A stretch of 64,000 nt of DNA, taken from the NCBI RefSeq assembly GCF_016920785.2, contig NW_024609836.1:8116406-8180405 (forward strand), written 5' to 3'. The notes under the pieces were generated by a model that made no database searches, was not told the DNA's origin, and saw only the letters and a program-made list of their open reading frames with translations. Positions 8,506 through 20,289 of the stretch are shown here, in pieces; the stretch's first letter is position 1, and each line of letters opens with the position of its first letter. Source of the stretch: Ixodes scapularis. Taxonomy: Eukaryota; Arthropoda; Arachnida; Ixodida; Ixodidae. A program made the position numbers and the translations under genes.

Positions 8506-11363
8506 CTAGTGTCGTGGAGCAACCCGTGTGGTTGTGGCCCACGTCACGATCCTTTGGGGAGTCGGTGATTTGGCGGAGGCTTTTACTTGAGTGGGTGTGA
8601 CGGCTGATGGATGGTGCAGGAGCACAGGGTCCGTCAGAGAAGAGTCCAAGTAAGCGGGTTTCACTCGATCCAGTGATACAACGTCATGACGACCATTCAT
8701 GTTGACCATACAAGTTTTGTCGGTGCGTGAAATTCCTTCGAATGGTCCGTCGTACGGGGGAATGAGAGGGGCGCGTACTGTATCCCGTCTCACGAATACG
8801 TGAGTGCACGTATCGAGATCTTCACTTATAAAAATCTGCCTTTGTGTTTGTTGTCTTGGTGAGACCGGCCGTAGAGAAGTGAAGAATTTTCTTATCTCTT
8901 CAAGGTATGAAGGCATGTCAGGCTGTGCGGATGGTGTGCACGTAAAGAGATCTCCTGGTAACCGAAGTGTAGTGCCGTAAACCAGTTCGGCTGAGGTGCA
9001 AGTTAAGTCCGTCTTGAAGGTGCCGCGAATTCCAAGGAGAACGAGAGGAAGATGGTTGACTTAATGGTTTCGATCTTCTCTAGTCATGAGTGCCGTCTTG
9101 AGTTGGCGATGTAGGCGCTCAACCATACCATTTGCGGCAGGATGGTACGATGTCGTGTGTATGTGGCGCGCGCCCAAGATGTTGGTGAGGGCCTTGAAAA
9201 ACGCGCATTCAAATTGTCAGCCACGGTCGGTCGTGATGATAGATGGACAACCGAACCGTGAGATCCAGGTGGTAATGAATGTGTGGACAACGGTCTCTGC
9301 TGTGATGTCCGCGAGTGGAACAGCTTCAGGCCATCGCGTGAATCTGTCTACACATGTCAAGATGTAGCGAAATCCGTTGGATGATGGTAGCGGGCCCACG
9401 ATGTCTATATGTAAATGATCGAATCTGGCATCCGGCGGTCGAAATGGGTGGAGCGGTGTCTTTGTGTGTCGAGACACCTTTGAGCGCTGGCATTTGCAGC
9501 AAGTCTTCGCCCATAGACGGATGTCTGCGTTGATCCGGGGCCACATGTATCTTGATGTAACTAGGCGTTGTGTGGCCCGAATTCCCGGATGACTAAGGTC
9601 ATGCAGAGCGTGGCAAATGGCCTGACGAAATTTCGGAGGGATGTAGGGTCTGGGTGTGCCAGTCGACATGTCGCAAATAATCTCACAAGTGGCGAGTGGC
9701 AATGTAATGGACTGCAGCTTGAGAGATGTTGATGACGTGCGTAGCTTTTGCAGTTCGGCGTCTTCCTGTTGGGCCAAGGCCAATTCCGAAAAATTGACAA
9801 CTGGAGACGGGGATACATTCCCAATGCGAGATAGAGCGTCTGCTGGCGTGTTGGCAATACCGGCGACATGGCGTAGATCTGTAGTATATTCTGCAATGTA
9901 AGCAAGGTGGCGAATTTCTCTTGCAGAATAAGAGTTGTGGTTTCCGGCGAATGAGTAGGTGAGAGGCTTGTGGTCAGTCATCACGTGAAACACTCGGCCT
10001 TCCAAGAAGTAGTGGAAGTGGCGAATTGTTGCGTAAACTGCAAATAGTTCGCGTCCGAACGTGCTATAGCGTGTCTCCGCCGGGGTGAGTTTCTGAGAGA
10101 AAAATGCCAGTGGGAGCCACTCATTGTTGTTTTGTTGTTGCAACACTGCTCCTACTGCAACCTCCGAAGCATCAACCATGATGCGCGTTGGAGCGTCATT
10201 TCGAGGGTGCACCAAAAGTGTGGCGTCAGCAAGGGCAATTTTTTACAGCTGTGAAAGCCTTTAGTGCGCTGTCTGACCATGGTATTTCCGTGGAGGATTT
10301 CTGTTGGCCACGTAGCAAGTCTGTCAGAGGTTTTATAGCTTGTGCGCAGTGTGATATAAATCTTCGATGAAAGTTTACGAGTCCAAGAAACTCTCGCAGC
10401 TTCCTCAAAGATTTTGGTTGGGGAAATCTCGGATCACTTGTACCTTGGACTGGAGAGGTTCGATGCCAGCAGGTGTGATGTGGTGTCCGAGAAATTCCAA
10501 AGCCGTTGCCCCAAAGGTACATTTTGCCACATTGATGGTCAGTCCGTATAGACGGAGTCGCTCGAAGGTAAGGCGTAGATGTTCGTTGTGCTCTTCGGGT
10601 GATGCGCTGGCAATCAAGAGGTCATCAACGCAGGCGAAGATGAAAGGAAGTCCATGAAGGACTTCGTGGATGAACCTCTGAAAGGTTTGCGCGGAGTTGC
10701 GCAGCCCGAAGGGCATACGGACATACTCAAAAAGGCCGAAGGGGGTGGTGATTGCCGTCTTCGGTATATCCGCAGGTTCTATTGGGATGTGGTGATACGC
10801 CTTCACCAAGTCTATCTTGCTGTAGATAGATGTGCCACCCAGGTGCTGTGTGAAGTCGTGGATATGAGGCAATGGGTACCGATCGGGCTGTGTTTGATTG
10901 TTCAGCGCTCGGTAGTCCCCACACGGCCTCCAGTCTCCCGGATCTTTCTTGGGGACCATGTTGAGGGGTGTGGCCCAGGAACTCTTTGATGGTCGGATGA
11001 TGCCGAGCTCCTGCATGTGCTCGAACTTAGTCGGGCTACGCGGAGGCGTTCGCCCGACAGACGACGAGGGCGAGCAAAAGTGGGTGGGCCAGACGTGACG
11101 ATATGATATGTCACTCCGTGTGGTGGTAGCTCTGATATGTTAGACGTCTTCGTGATTTGTGGAAATTCTTTTAGGATATCGGCAAAACTGGAAGCAGGCA
11201 GGATGTTTCGAATGCCAAATGAAGTTAAGTTGGTGAAGGCTCCATTGACCGCAAGGCGAGTTCTGTTGTCAGTCAGTCGACGGTGGTGCACACTGACATC
11301 CAAATCAAAGTGGGAAAGGAAGTCAGAACCCAAGAGTGGGTAGGCCACTCTTGGGTGCCGCAA
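8506..11363 (-). pseudogene. Ty3/Gypsy pol polyprotein, truncated and frameshifted
   Basis: Remains of a Gypsy-class pol read from 11363 downward. The protease C-terminal part (VAYPLLGSDFLSHFDLDV) lacks its Asp-Thr-Gly start. Reverse transcriptase (about 11016-10405) has NMVPKKDPGDWRPCGDYRAL, LVKAYHHIP and the catalytic box FACVDDLLIAS. RNase H (about 10215-9700) has RIMVDASEVAVGAVLQQ and the tether FHVMTDHKPL. Integrase has the HHCC finger (HDLSHPGIRATQRL, then CCKCQRSK), the core (HLHIDIVGPL, IITTDRG) and a C-terminal tail at 8916-8506. Frameshifts occur near 10230, 9217 and 8917 and in the protease-RT overlap. No gag or 5' LTR is present: the copy stops at about 11365 in unrelated DNA. Codon use is GC-rich relative to the flanks. 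Confidence 0.85.
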
Positions 11364-11365
11364 GC

Positions 11366-12540
11366 TATCAACGTTAGGAGTTATTTCTTATGACTATTTA
11401 TTGAAAGTACAAGAAAAAATGTTGCAAGACCCATTTTACTTTATGAGGCACCCAAATATTTTTTCTTGTTGCTGAACTGCATCCGAAAGATGTCCCTGAG
11501 AATAGAAGTACTGAAATTACTAAATGCGACTTATTAATGTGACGTTGCATAGAACTACACGTGTGTACGGAAGGAATAAAAAAAACAAAAAAACAAACAT
11601 ATTTTAGTTATTTTAGAGAGGCAGCCGAACGTTGGCAGTCTCTAAGTCTCACACGAGCGTCGTTCTCAAGTTATTGCCCAAGTTTCGACTCCCTCTGTAC
11701 TTTGCTTAAAGGAGCTATAGAAATTATTTCTATATATCACTAAATACTACTCAGGATCACTCCCCAACGTTAATAACTGCTTGAACTTGGCTTTGCTATT
11801 TTTTGTAGGCAATGGCAGTCGCCGAAAATTCGAGAAATATGAGCATTGTTCATCCCCTCAACTTCGGAGCCAGAAGCGGCCATGTGACTTGGTGCCAATC
11901 CTCTGCCGCCAACGTTACCGCGCTGGGGTTTTAAAGGAAGAAAACGCTCCAGGCATTGTTAGAGTTCGGCTGTTCTCATCACCGCAGTGGTTGGACACGA
12001 GCCACTACCCAAGTGTCCGCCGAGGCACTGATTGTTACGAGCGGATGTACCGTGCTCACGCAGTTCTCCTGTCCAATCCATGAGCCGCGCTCGACGGTCG
12101 TCAGGCGGGTGGTTTTGATCCTACAATTGCGACTTCAATCTTTGGGAAGGCAAGACTAAAAGAAATAGTCCCCTCTTATCCTCGCAATTTCACCGCGACA
12201 AAGAAGCTTCTGAATTAGTCGCGGCCTGTGCGAGTATACTTGGGCCAGAGGACCAGTACGCCTCGGAAAAGTCATGAACATTCCAACCCGATGTCGTTTT
12301 ATGACCCATCTAAACTTCACGGGGTGCAAAATAAAGGAATGAAGGGTTGCGGTTAACAAGCGTCAAATAAAATTGTTGAATGAACACACACCAAAACGGA
12401 GGAGGCAATTCGTCAGGAATACTTTCAGCCTTTCCACTCTCGTGAAGAAACAAGACCAGCGAAGCTGTTTTATGGTGCAAATGAAGTAATGGCCGGCGGC
12501 AAGTCGGCAAGACACCAGAGAGGAAAGGCCGGAAAGGTTG
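11366..12540. other. Intergenic, no gene recognised
   Basis: AT-rich to 11.8 kb, then mixed composition. The open frames at 11781-12083 and 11956-12159 overlap in different frames and carry no motif. I see no feature I can support. Confidence 0.5.
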
Positions 12541-12620
12541 CCGCCATCTATGCGCAACGGCGGCAACCAGACAACCGGCAAGCCGGTTGTCTGGTTGCCG
12601 TCTTCATTTATAGATGGCGG
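12541..12620. repeat. Nested hairpin / inverted repeat
   Basis: cggcaaccagacaaccggc is followed, after two bases, by its exact complement (about 12561-12600). An outer pair, ccgccatctat and atagatggcgg, encloses it. This could be a tiny foldback MITE or a cruciform-prone site; no target duplication was identified. Confidence 0.7.
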
Positions 12621-12726
12621 TAGCTCTCCAGAGTTTAGTGTCATCATTTGTTTGCTGACGGACACGACACTGGGGAAACTAGCCCTTAACAGCTCCGCTG
12701 TATAAAGAGGTGCGTGTGTGTGTGGA

Positions 12727-12739
12727 GGGGGGGGGGGGG
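12727..12739. repeat. Poly-G tract, 13 bp
   Basis: Run of 13 G following a short gtgtgtgtgtg stretch. Confidence 0.85.
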
Positions 12740-12861
12740 AGTTTTAAAAACATGCTGTGTTGTAAAGGTTCTTCTTTTCTGCATCTTTGGCGCAGACCAA
12801 AAAGCGTGACTCCGGAAACTATAGTTTGCTTGCAAAAACGCTCTTACCAAAAAGCACGTTT

Positions 12862-12970
12862 TTGTCGTGCCAGACGCTCGCGCCGTTCCTGGTGAAAAGC
12901 GTCTGACTCGCAACTAAAGAGTCGTGGGTTCGAATCCCGCCTGAAATTCTTAATTTTTTTTCTTTAAGGA
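12862..12970 (+). repeat. tRNA-derived SINE-like element
   Basis: gtgggttcgaatcccgc (about 12929-12945) is a textbook T arm with a B box. It is preceded by an anticodon-like stem gactc...gagtc (about 12907-12925), a degenerate D-arm region, and followed by a T-rich tail. The acceptor stem does not pair, so this is a SINE head rather than a functional tRNA gene. The T-rich tail resembles that of the element at 22361. Confidence 0.55.
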
Positions 12971-13399
12971 AAAATAATTACTTTCAAAAGTGAAATCATT
13001 TGAGACATACGGCGACCTTTAATTCACATTACATGTCATGTTTTAATCACTCTCATTCCACGCGTGATGTCACGTTTCACGTGAGCATTGTGGGTTGCTT
13101 GAAATTCTTGCGTATCTAGCTCTGACGTCATGAACCTATCGACCAATCAGGATTTTCCAGTCACGCCACCGACATCGGCTTTTCTGCGACATGAGCTCCT
13201 TAACGCTATCGAGTTAAAATCATCAGTTAGCAAAGGTGATGCTCATTTGCAAATTAAATTGACCGGCATCTTGTCAAGAACAATCATTCCTCAACAGCCA
13301 GGCGATGCCAGCTTATTCTGCATAAGAAAATGTTCACTAGGGCAAGCGCTTTTTTGGGCCAGTTTCGATCTGAGTGCGAAGGTGCGTATAAATTAGAGT
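12971..13399. other. Spacer before hAT MITE
   Basis: No gene recognised. The open frame at 13130-13396 has no motif. The 8-bp target site attagagt (13392-13399) marks the insertion point of the next element. Confidence 0.5.
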
Positions 13400-14303
13400 C
13401 AGGGATGGGCAGAATACATGCAAATATGCATCGAAATACAAATACAATATACTTCGTCAAAAATGTGTTTAAAAACAGATCTAATTACATTTCCAAAAAA
13501 GCATTTAAGTACAAGATACAAATACAACCAAATGCATTTGATCTCCTCCAAATACTTTTCCAAATACATTCCCCAAAATTTGCGTTAGCGACTTCACGGC
13601 ACCTGCAACGGGTTTCTGGGTATCTCATTTTAATTTTGCATCGCACACTTGGGAGTTAGTGTGCGAGGCTCTAGTAACGTGATAGAAATATAATCACAAA
13701 CAAAAATGTAATCAGCTTGGGCGTAACAGGTGAAAAAAGTACAGAGCTTCAAGCCGCTTTTTTTTGTCGATTACATTTTGGTATAGACCTACAAAGGACC
13801 GAGACGACCAAGAGGCGCAGCACTAGGTAGAGAATTTTTTATTGTTGCAACTCGCACCAGTTACGAAAATTTGGACGACCCGCGCATTTAGAATGTTCCA
13901 GGCAAAATATATAAATGGAAATCAGGCTGGAAAGCATCACAGGTTGTCACAGGCACTTATTTAGCCAGTCTGCCTGTGAACGTATATTTCGTCACTATTC
14001 TCGCCCTGGACTAGCACCGTAATCAGAAAGTCACTAAACGCTTGTGCTTGATTGAGAGACACTGCATTCGGTGCAGAACGTAGTTTTCTTCCTGCTCTGG
14101 ACAGTGACAATAAATTTGAGGGATGTATTTTCGCCCACAAAATTGTATTTAATTACAATTGCATTTGAAATACCCACGTTTTAGTATATAAATACACACG
14201 TCAAATACATTACCCAATTTGTAATTAAATACAAATGCAAAATACACAAACTATTTGAAATACATATTTCAAATACTTGTATTTGAAATACTGCCCATCC
14301 CTG
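13400..14303. mobile_element. 904-bp non-autonomous hAT transposon (family CAGGGATGGGCA)
   Basis: The termini are cagggatgggcag (13400) and its complement ctgcccatccctg (ending 14303). They are flanked by a perfect 8-bp duplication attagagt (13392-13399 and 14304-14311), the hAT signature. Both ends are dense in the motif AAATAC / GTATTT, giving long subterminal inverted repeats. No transposase frame is present. A second copy of the same family, in opposite orientation, lies at 41268-46226. Confidence 0.95.
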
Positions 14304-14311
14304 ATTAGAGT

Positions 14312-15830
14312 GAACAATTGCGATTATTTCTTGCTGCATGATTAGTGGCATGCATGCGGTGCTGAGTGTAAACAATGTTTGGTTAGAACAACAAGCATTT
14401 GGATTGCCGCTCGGTGCTTCTATAAAAAATAAACTGAAAGGAATTATCCTAAAAGTTTTGTTACATTCCGAAAATTTCACTGCTTTTAGCTCAGTTGTGT
14501 CGTCATCATATACATATATAATGTGAAGTGTATTTCGTAAACCTTATTTCATAATTAGCATAAGCACCGAGGTGCTCATTTGATAATTTTATGTGATGTA
14601 TTAAATCCTTAGTTCAAGGACACAATCACGATTTCATTTTTAACACTGCGACACAAAGTTGTACCGATCACGGGTATTTTAGGCGACCTACCACACTTCG
14701 CGACAACATTTTATACCGTGTAAATAGATAAGCTTTAACTTTAGAATTTTACTTAAACACGAAGAAAGCACAATAAAATACAGTATAGTATTTTATTGTA
14801 TAGTACAGTATAGTCGTATGAACACGACGTTATGTATGTTAATGTAGACTTTTTTCTACTCTTGCGTCGAAATTAAATAACTGAATTTAATATTTTTGGC
14901 ACCTAAAAGCAAAAGTAAATTGCACGGACGATCGAAGAAACTATATAGTTAATCGTTTCACGGCGTAAATAGTGTATATTACCAGAGGGTGATTTCAGAT
15001 AAGATCGAACAGGGGGTGGCTGGTCGACCTTTTTAATTTGCTTCATAATTTTATATGTTGTTTCCCGATGTCTAAAATGAACAAAATCAGAATTATTTTC
15101 ACCCAGAAAAAAAATTGTCGAACGCAAAAAATCGTACATCACGTAGAGGTGGAAAGTCGCATTTGCTTGCATAGCCGGAGGGGGCAACTTTGGTGATTAA
15201 TAACTAAAGTTATACTTCTTAGGTGAGTTTCATAATATTTTAGTATAATCTGTATGTACTTAGCAATGCGAAAAAAAATATTGTTATTGTTTAGTATGTT
15301 TAAAAAAATTAATAAAAAACATCAATTTCGGCTCCTTGACCGTTTTCCCCCCAAATTTGCAGGCCTGTATCTTAGGAAATAATTGAGTCACAAACGTCAT
15401 ATTTTCATTTAATACGCTACTCTTAAATGGAAGTACATTCACTAAAATTCAAATTTATTTAGGTGCGGGTTGGGGAGATTTTGGCAAGCAAACACGAGAC
15501 AAGCACCAAAATAAAAAAAATTTTAAGGGCGACTAAAAAAAAAAAACCCGTTCTCGATTTTTTTTAAACTCTGACCGGTCAGTCTACTCTATCTGGGGGT
15601 TAATATCCATTAAAAACATGTTGCATTATATTGATGGTGTAATAGATACAGCACCTCTACCGAGCCCCTTCTGCGAAGCTCGGCACGGTGTACCCCTGTG
15701 GTGCGACGCAGTTATTGCGACTTCTTACTTTGAGAGAAAAGTAATTTTTTTATTCATTCGAATATAGCCAGTAATAGTTTGTCACATCTTTGTCACGTTA
15801 TAATAAATTGAACATTAATTATAATAAATT
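14312..15830. other. AT-rich spacer, no gene recognised
   Basis: No reading frame with recognisable motifs. A small perfect palindrome (caataaaatac...gtattttattg) lies near 14771-14798. The stretch 15000-15190 might be the 3' untranslated part of the transposase-like element that follows on the minus strand. Confidence 0.4.
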
Positions 15831-15913
15831 GCACATAATATACAACAGATTCCTGCCTTCATAGGTTTCAAAATGAACAGATTTTGGCGCAAACATTTTC
15901 TGACGGTGTGCAC

Positions 15914-17891
15914 TTAGAGTTTCTTCCAAAGGGATCCGACAGTCCGTGCCACTTGCAAGTCGCAGGTCGAAGCTTCTGATGTTTTGCATAGCCACACATG
16001 CCACGACTGAATACCAGGAAAGGCGCGCACTCCCACCCACTCTTCATTTTTGCGCTGACGGAATTCAACAACCTCGTCTTTGTCCAAAAGTGTGAAATTG
16101 ACTCCTTTTAGTTTTTGGGAAAGACTGTTCACCATGCATTTTGCAGACTGTATGGCCTTTCCTGGGAGCTGTCTCAAGTTGTGAAGCGTTGCTTGGTGTT
16201 TGACGAGTCCTCCAACCCCGTCACACGCGTTTTTTTCCGTGCCCAGTGGCTGAGAATAGCCATTGTGCTTTGGGAAAAACATTTTTTTTGGAATTCATGA
16301 AGTTGGAAGCGATTCTTGAAGTGACTGGCGGCACCGTCACTTACATAAGTAAAATGGGAGTACACAGCAAGGTTGTCATCGACCCACTCTCTCACTTTTT
16401 GTACAGCCAGACAGGCATGAGCGGAGTCATGGTGCAAGTCGTCACTGATGACGGCAAAACTGTATGTCGACTTTCTAGTAGTCACCACACACGTAAATAT
16501 TGAGACCTGTTTTTTTTTTTCCAGTGGTACGCTTGAATCTCGTCAGGAAGGATAACAGTCCAGTTTTCAGCGAAGTCGAAGTAGAAGACAATGCTACCAC
16601 GCTGCGCGCACTGCTTTGCTTCATAGATGGCTTTGCCTTGCGTCTGTCTGATATGGTTGTGAATGATTCACCTTGAGACAGACACACGAAGCTCCTCCAG
16701 AAAAGTGACCGGATCTAAAGTCTTTTTTACGAGCTCGCCTGACTCCCATGTTGCCAAAAATATCTCTTCATCCTCGGAAATGTTGAGTTTTTCGAGTGTT
16801 AGAGACTGGCCTTTGGGACAATGGTCAAATTTGCCTAAAAGGCACTGGCGCGATGGCGGGTTGCAAATGAATGCAGAGTTCAATTCCGCTGCGTCAAGTT
16901 GTGAGCCAGAAGCGTTTTGTAGAGAGGCGACACAGAGGTTGTAGTTTGCGCAGTACACACAAACGCACGCTTCTTGCTGGGGATTGCCTTTAACCCATCG
17001 GGGTCGCAGGGAGTAAAACTTCGTCAATCCGATGCCGGAGTCGGGATGGTCACTTTTATATACACGAAACGCTTCTCTGGTTGACCGTGTCATAAAACGT
17101 TTCGGCTTGAGCGTTTTCTGGCCATCGAGCACAACGGAAATGACGTCTTTCTGACTGGGACTCTGCCTAGAACACTCTAACTCGTCTTTCATGTAGTACT
17201 CAACCGCTGCAGATATGTTTTCAGGGCTCACCTTACACCTTGTATAGGGATCGGGCACATACCACACGCCGTGGTCCTCCCTCAGCTTCCGGGACCTATT
17301 AATGATGTAGATCGATGCCTCTGGGATGATTTTCTGGACTTCATTTCTTGTCAAGGTTGATGGCAGGAGGGTCAGCAATTGACAGCGTTCCCGGGGAGAG
17401 GCTGTGGTCGGAAAGGCGCAGCGAATGTTGTCCGCCCACTCGGTGCATGTGGAGCACTTTTGCTCCGACGACCCCGATGCCACGTTTTCATCGTACGCAA
17501 GACGCATCCTGGAGCGCAAATTCTCAGTCACCACCTGCTCCAACTCCGTCTGTTTCCTCTTTACATAGGCAGGCCTGTCTCGACTTCTTACTTCACTTGG
17601 TGGTCTTAGTGGTGACACAAACGTTGAACGTACGCTGCGGTTGAGGTCTTCAATGGCCTCCTCAGGAGGCATAAAGCTGTCACCGCCCAACTCTGAGCTT
17701 CGCAAAGATATTTGCTTGGTGAAATGCGTAAAGCAATTGTAGCACAGGTAGTCCAGCTTGCTCACTTCCATGGAGCTGCCAGACGGGAGAATTTGCTTCA
17801 AACAGTCCACACCGAGCTCTCTCACACTGCGAAAATTTCGCTGCATCGGGATCTTCTTTTTGTGCTTTGCAAGGTAATCTGCGCAAAACAC
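15914..17891 (-). pseudogene. Transposase-like gene of an unassigned family, frameshifted
   Basis: A long minus-strand frame (17891-16668, about 407 residues) continues in other frames to about 15914. The N-terminal half has two cysteine pairs (CYNCFTHF and CVYCANYNLC with flanking Cys/His) that may bind zinc. After a shift near 16680 comes VFYFDFAENWTVILPDEIQA, then SFAVISDDLHHDSAHA, FTYVSDGAASHFKNRFQLHE, and after another shift KNACDGVGGLVKHQATLHN. The order D-F-A-E-N, S-D-G-A-x2-H-F-K-N, H/E-K-x-A-C-D-G-x-G-G looks like spaced acidic catalytic residues of an RNase-H-fold transposase. I recall similar conserved proteins being present in many copies in animal genomes, but I cannot assign a superfamily name. 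At least three frameshifts make it inactive. The flanking inverted repeats were not found. Confidence 0.6.
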
Positions 17892-18309
17892 TCGCTCCGA
17901 GCTGTGTTGTCGCCATAACGAGCTCGTTATGAATAAAAAGTCAACACGAAGTAAAGGAACAAAATTGCGGGTTTAAACTGTGGCTGAGCTGGAGTAACGC
18001 AGGTTAGTGACAAGTTGAAACAGGGAGGCTCCTTCGTTCGAAGCACACAATTATACACAGAACTACACAAATTACTCCCGCAACGAAGCTCCAATCGTCG
18101 CAAAGAAAGAAAGAGAGAAAGTCTCCGGGCAAAGGAAATAGACAGCGGCGAAACTATTCAGGGTCGAATGCAGATATCTATGTTTTCTGCTGAAAGGCGT
18201 CCTTGAGTCACACCGTCACTCATATCGGTTCCCCAAAAGAAACGCCGCCTTTTCGCTATCTGCCCAAAACCCTGCTTCCCACTAATCCCTTTTACTTTGA
18301 GGGTTTGTC
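17892..18309. other. Spacer, no gene recognised
   Basis: Probably the 5' flank of the transposase-like element plus other repeat debris. A purine-rich segment gaaagaaagaaagagagaaa lies near 18100-18120. Confidence 0.4.
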
Positions 18310-18424
18310 CAGAGCCTTTTATACTGGGAGAGTTCGGCGGTTCTTTGATCCAGCCGCCAGTCTGGCAGCACTGATCAAACAGTCTGGCAACTGTGCGCAT
18401 CCGCCATGATGTGCCTTGCCGTCT
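18310..18424. mobile_element. hAT element end fragment (family CAGAGCCTTTTATACTGG)
   Basis: Matches the left part (38939-39072) of the complete hAT at 38938-40311 almost base for base: cagagccttttatactggga, tggcagcactgatc, atgatgtgccttg. One internal segment is deleted relative to that copy. The right half of the element is absent, so this is a truncated relic at the left edge of the Gypsy fragment. Confidence 0.75.
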
Positions 18425-18462
18425 AGCTTGATTGCACCTTTGCATTTAATTGCATTATAATT
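18425..18462. repeat. Fragment related to the inverted repeat at 34834
   Basis: gcacctttgcatttaattgc is the reverse complement of the left edge of the inverted repeat at 34834-35028. This suggests a short tail of the same element family at the junction with the Gypsy fragment. Confidence 0.45.
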
Positions 18463-20156
18463 ATAAAAGGCCTGGGCGCTGTCCTACGTCAGCAGCAAGA
18501 CGACGGTCGCTACGCTGTCATTGCCTATGCTTCCCGAGTACTAACCGAGACTGAACGCCGTTACGCTCAGATCGAAAAGGAAGGCCTTGCTCTCGTCTGG
18601 GCCTGCGAGAAGTTTCACGACTACGTCTGCGGAACTAAGTTTTGCCTGGAAACGGACCATAAACCTCTTGTCTCGCTGTCTGGGTCGAAAGCGATTGACG
18701 ACCTGACACCTCGACTGCAGAGGATGCGCATGCGCTTAATGCGGTACGCTTTTGAAATCATGTATATTCCAGGCAAAGACATCACCACCGCTGACGCTTT
18801 GTCAAGGTCTCCGCTGCAAGGGAAGATCGAAGACAACGAGCTGGAAAAAGAGATCGAAGGCTACATAAACCAGCTGTTTTCAACGCTGCCAGTTGCTCCC
18901 CCTTCGTTGCAAGAGCTAAAAAGGGAACAAGAAGATGAGTCCTGCCGCCAACTCCGCTCTTTCACACAAAAAGGCTGGCCAAGTCATCGTGATCTGCAGC
19001 CTTGCCTGAAGGAGTTCTGGCCGCATAAAGACCATGTCACCGAAGTCGAAGACGTCCTTATGCATGGCATCAGAATCATCATCCCGAAAAAGCTCCAGGA
19101 AGCAACTCCTCGCATTCTGCACGAAGGCCAATTTGGCATAGATAAATGCCGCGCGAGGGCAAGAAACGCAGTCTGGTGGCCAACAATCGACGCTGACATT
19201 GAGAATTTGGTGAAGTCATGTCGGACTTGCCTCCAACAGAAAGGAAACAGGAAAATGCCACTGAAGCCCACGGAGTTTCCGGAAAGACCATGGCAAAAGG
19301 TCGGCATGGACCTTTTCTTTCTTGGAGGGTCGTGGTGGCTGATTGTCACAGATTACTACTCGAAATTTCCCGAGTTAGTGAAGCTCACTAGCTTGACTGG
19401 CAACGCTGTCGTTACACACTGCAAGTCCATCTTTGCAAGACACGGCATACCGGAGGTAGTCATCTGTGACAACGGACCACAGCTTTCCAAAGGACCCGAT
19501 TCATCGTTCGCATTGTTTGCGAAAGAATATGGGTTTAGACACACAACTTCAAGTCCCCACTATCCAAAGTAACGGTCTAGCAGAAGCTGCTGTAAAAATA
19601 ATCAAAGGATCCCTGAAAAAGTAGGGAGACCCGTACCAGACCGTTCTTACCTACAGGGCGAGCCTCCTCAAGAACGGTTACTCACCTGCGGAGTTACTAA
19701 TGGGTAGAAGAATCAGAACAACTCTTCCAACTTCTTCAAACAGCCTGCTTCCTCGTCTCCCAGACAAAGAGAAACTAAGGGCGTACGAAGAAAGCAGGAA
19801 GAAGCAGAAACTCTGGTTTGATTCCCGCCATGGGGTGCGAAATCTTCCCGACTTGAACGTCGACACGGACGTCTGGGTAGTGGACCTTGAGAAGTTCGGC
19901 ATTGTCCACAGGTCAGCTGAGGAGCCGAGATCATACTGGGTGGACACTGGCGATACGTCCGTTCGCCGCAACAGGACACACTTAGTCCCGATGCCTGAAG
20001 CGACCGCCGAAACCACCCATCGTCGAAAAAGTACACCGAATGTACCTCTGTTCGTCCTGCATGTACCGACACGAGCCACACACACACGACAAGTGGAAGA
20101 TGTGTTATTCGACCAAAACGTTACGCCACCTGACTTCCTTGTTAGAAAAGGGAAGA
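18463..20156 (+). pseudogene. Ty3/Gypsy pol fragment (RNase H and integrase)
   Basis: 5'-truncated Gypsy pol that begins inside RNase H (VIAYASRVLTETERRYAQIE, then FCLETDHKPLVSL and the tail TTADALSRSPL). Integrase follows with an HHCC finger (ILHEGQFGIDKCRARARNAV, then CRTCLQQKGN) and core (KVGMDLFFLG, YYSKFPELVKL, EVVICDNGPQ). A frameshift at about 19571 and an in-frame stop at about 19621 separate the core from the C-terminal region (19635-20160, ending FLVRKGKM). The purine stretch aaaagggaaga just before 20157 is the polypurine tract for the 3' LTR. The RT, protease and gag regions are missing. The copy lies between a hAT relic and a CR1-like LINE. Confidence 0.85.
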
Positions 20157-20278
20157 TGTGAGACACAGACTCTTATATAGCGCTGTAGTCTCGTTGTATA
20201 TATGTACAGCTTGTAAAGGAAAATGAATTAAAGAGCACGCGCCTCGCGCATCGCGCTGCGCTGGACATTCTATCAAAC
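20157..20278 (+). repeat. 3' LTR of Gypsy fragment
   Basis: Starts tgtgagacacagac immediately after the polypurine tract. It contains an aattaaa poly(A)-like signal and ends ...tctatcaaaca, giving the TG...CA form. There is no partner LTR to confirm the 3' edge; the end is placed where LINE-like sequence begins. Confidence 0.6.
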
Positions 20279-20289
20279 AATAAACAGAA

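Noticed and set aside
12880..12950. Possible functional tRNA gene
   Set aside because: The T arm and an anticodon-like stem are good, but the acceptor stem does not pair and the D arm is degenerate; it is more likely a SINE head.
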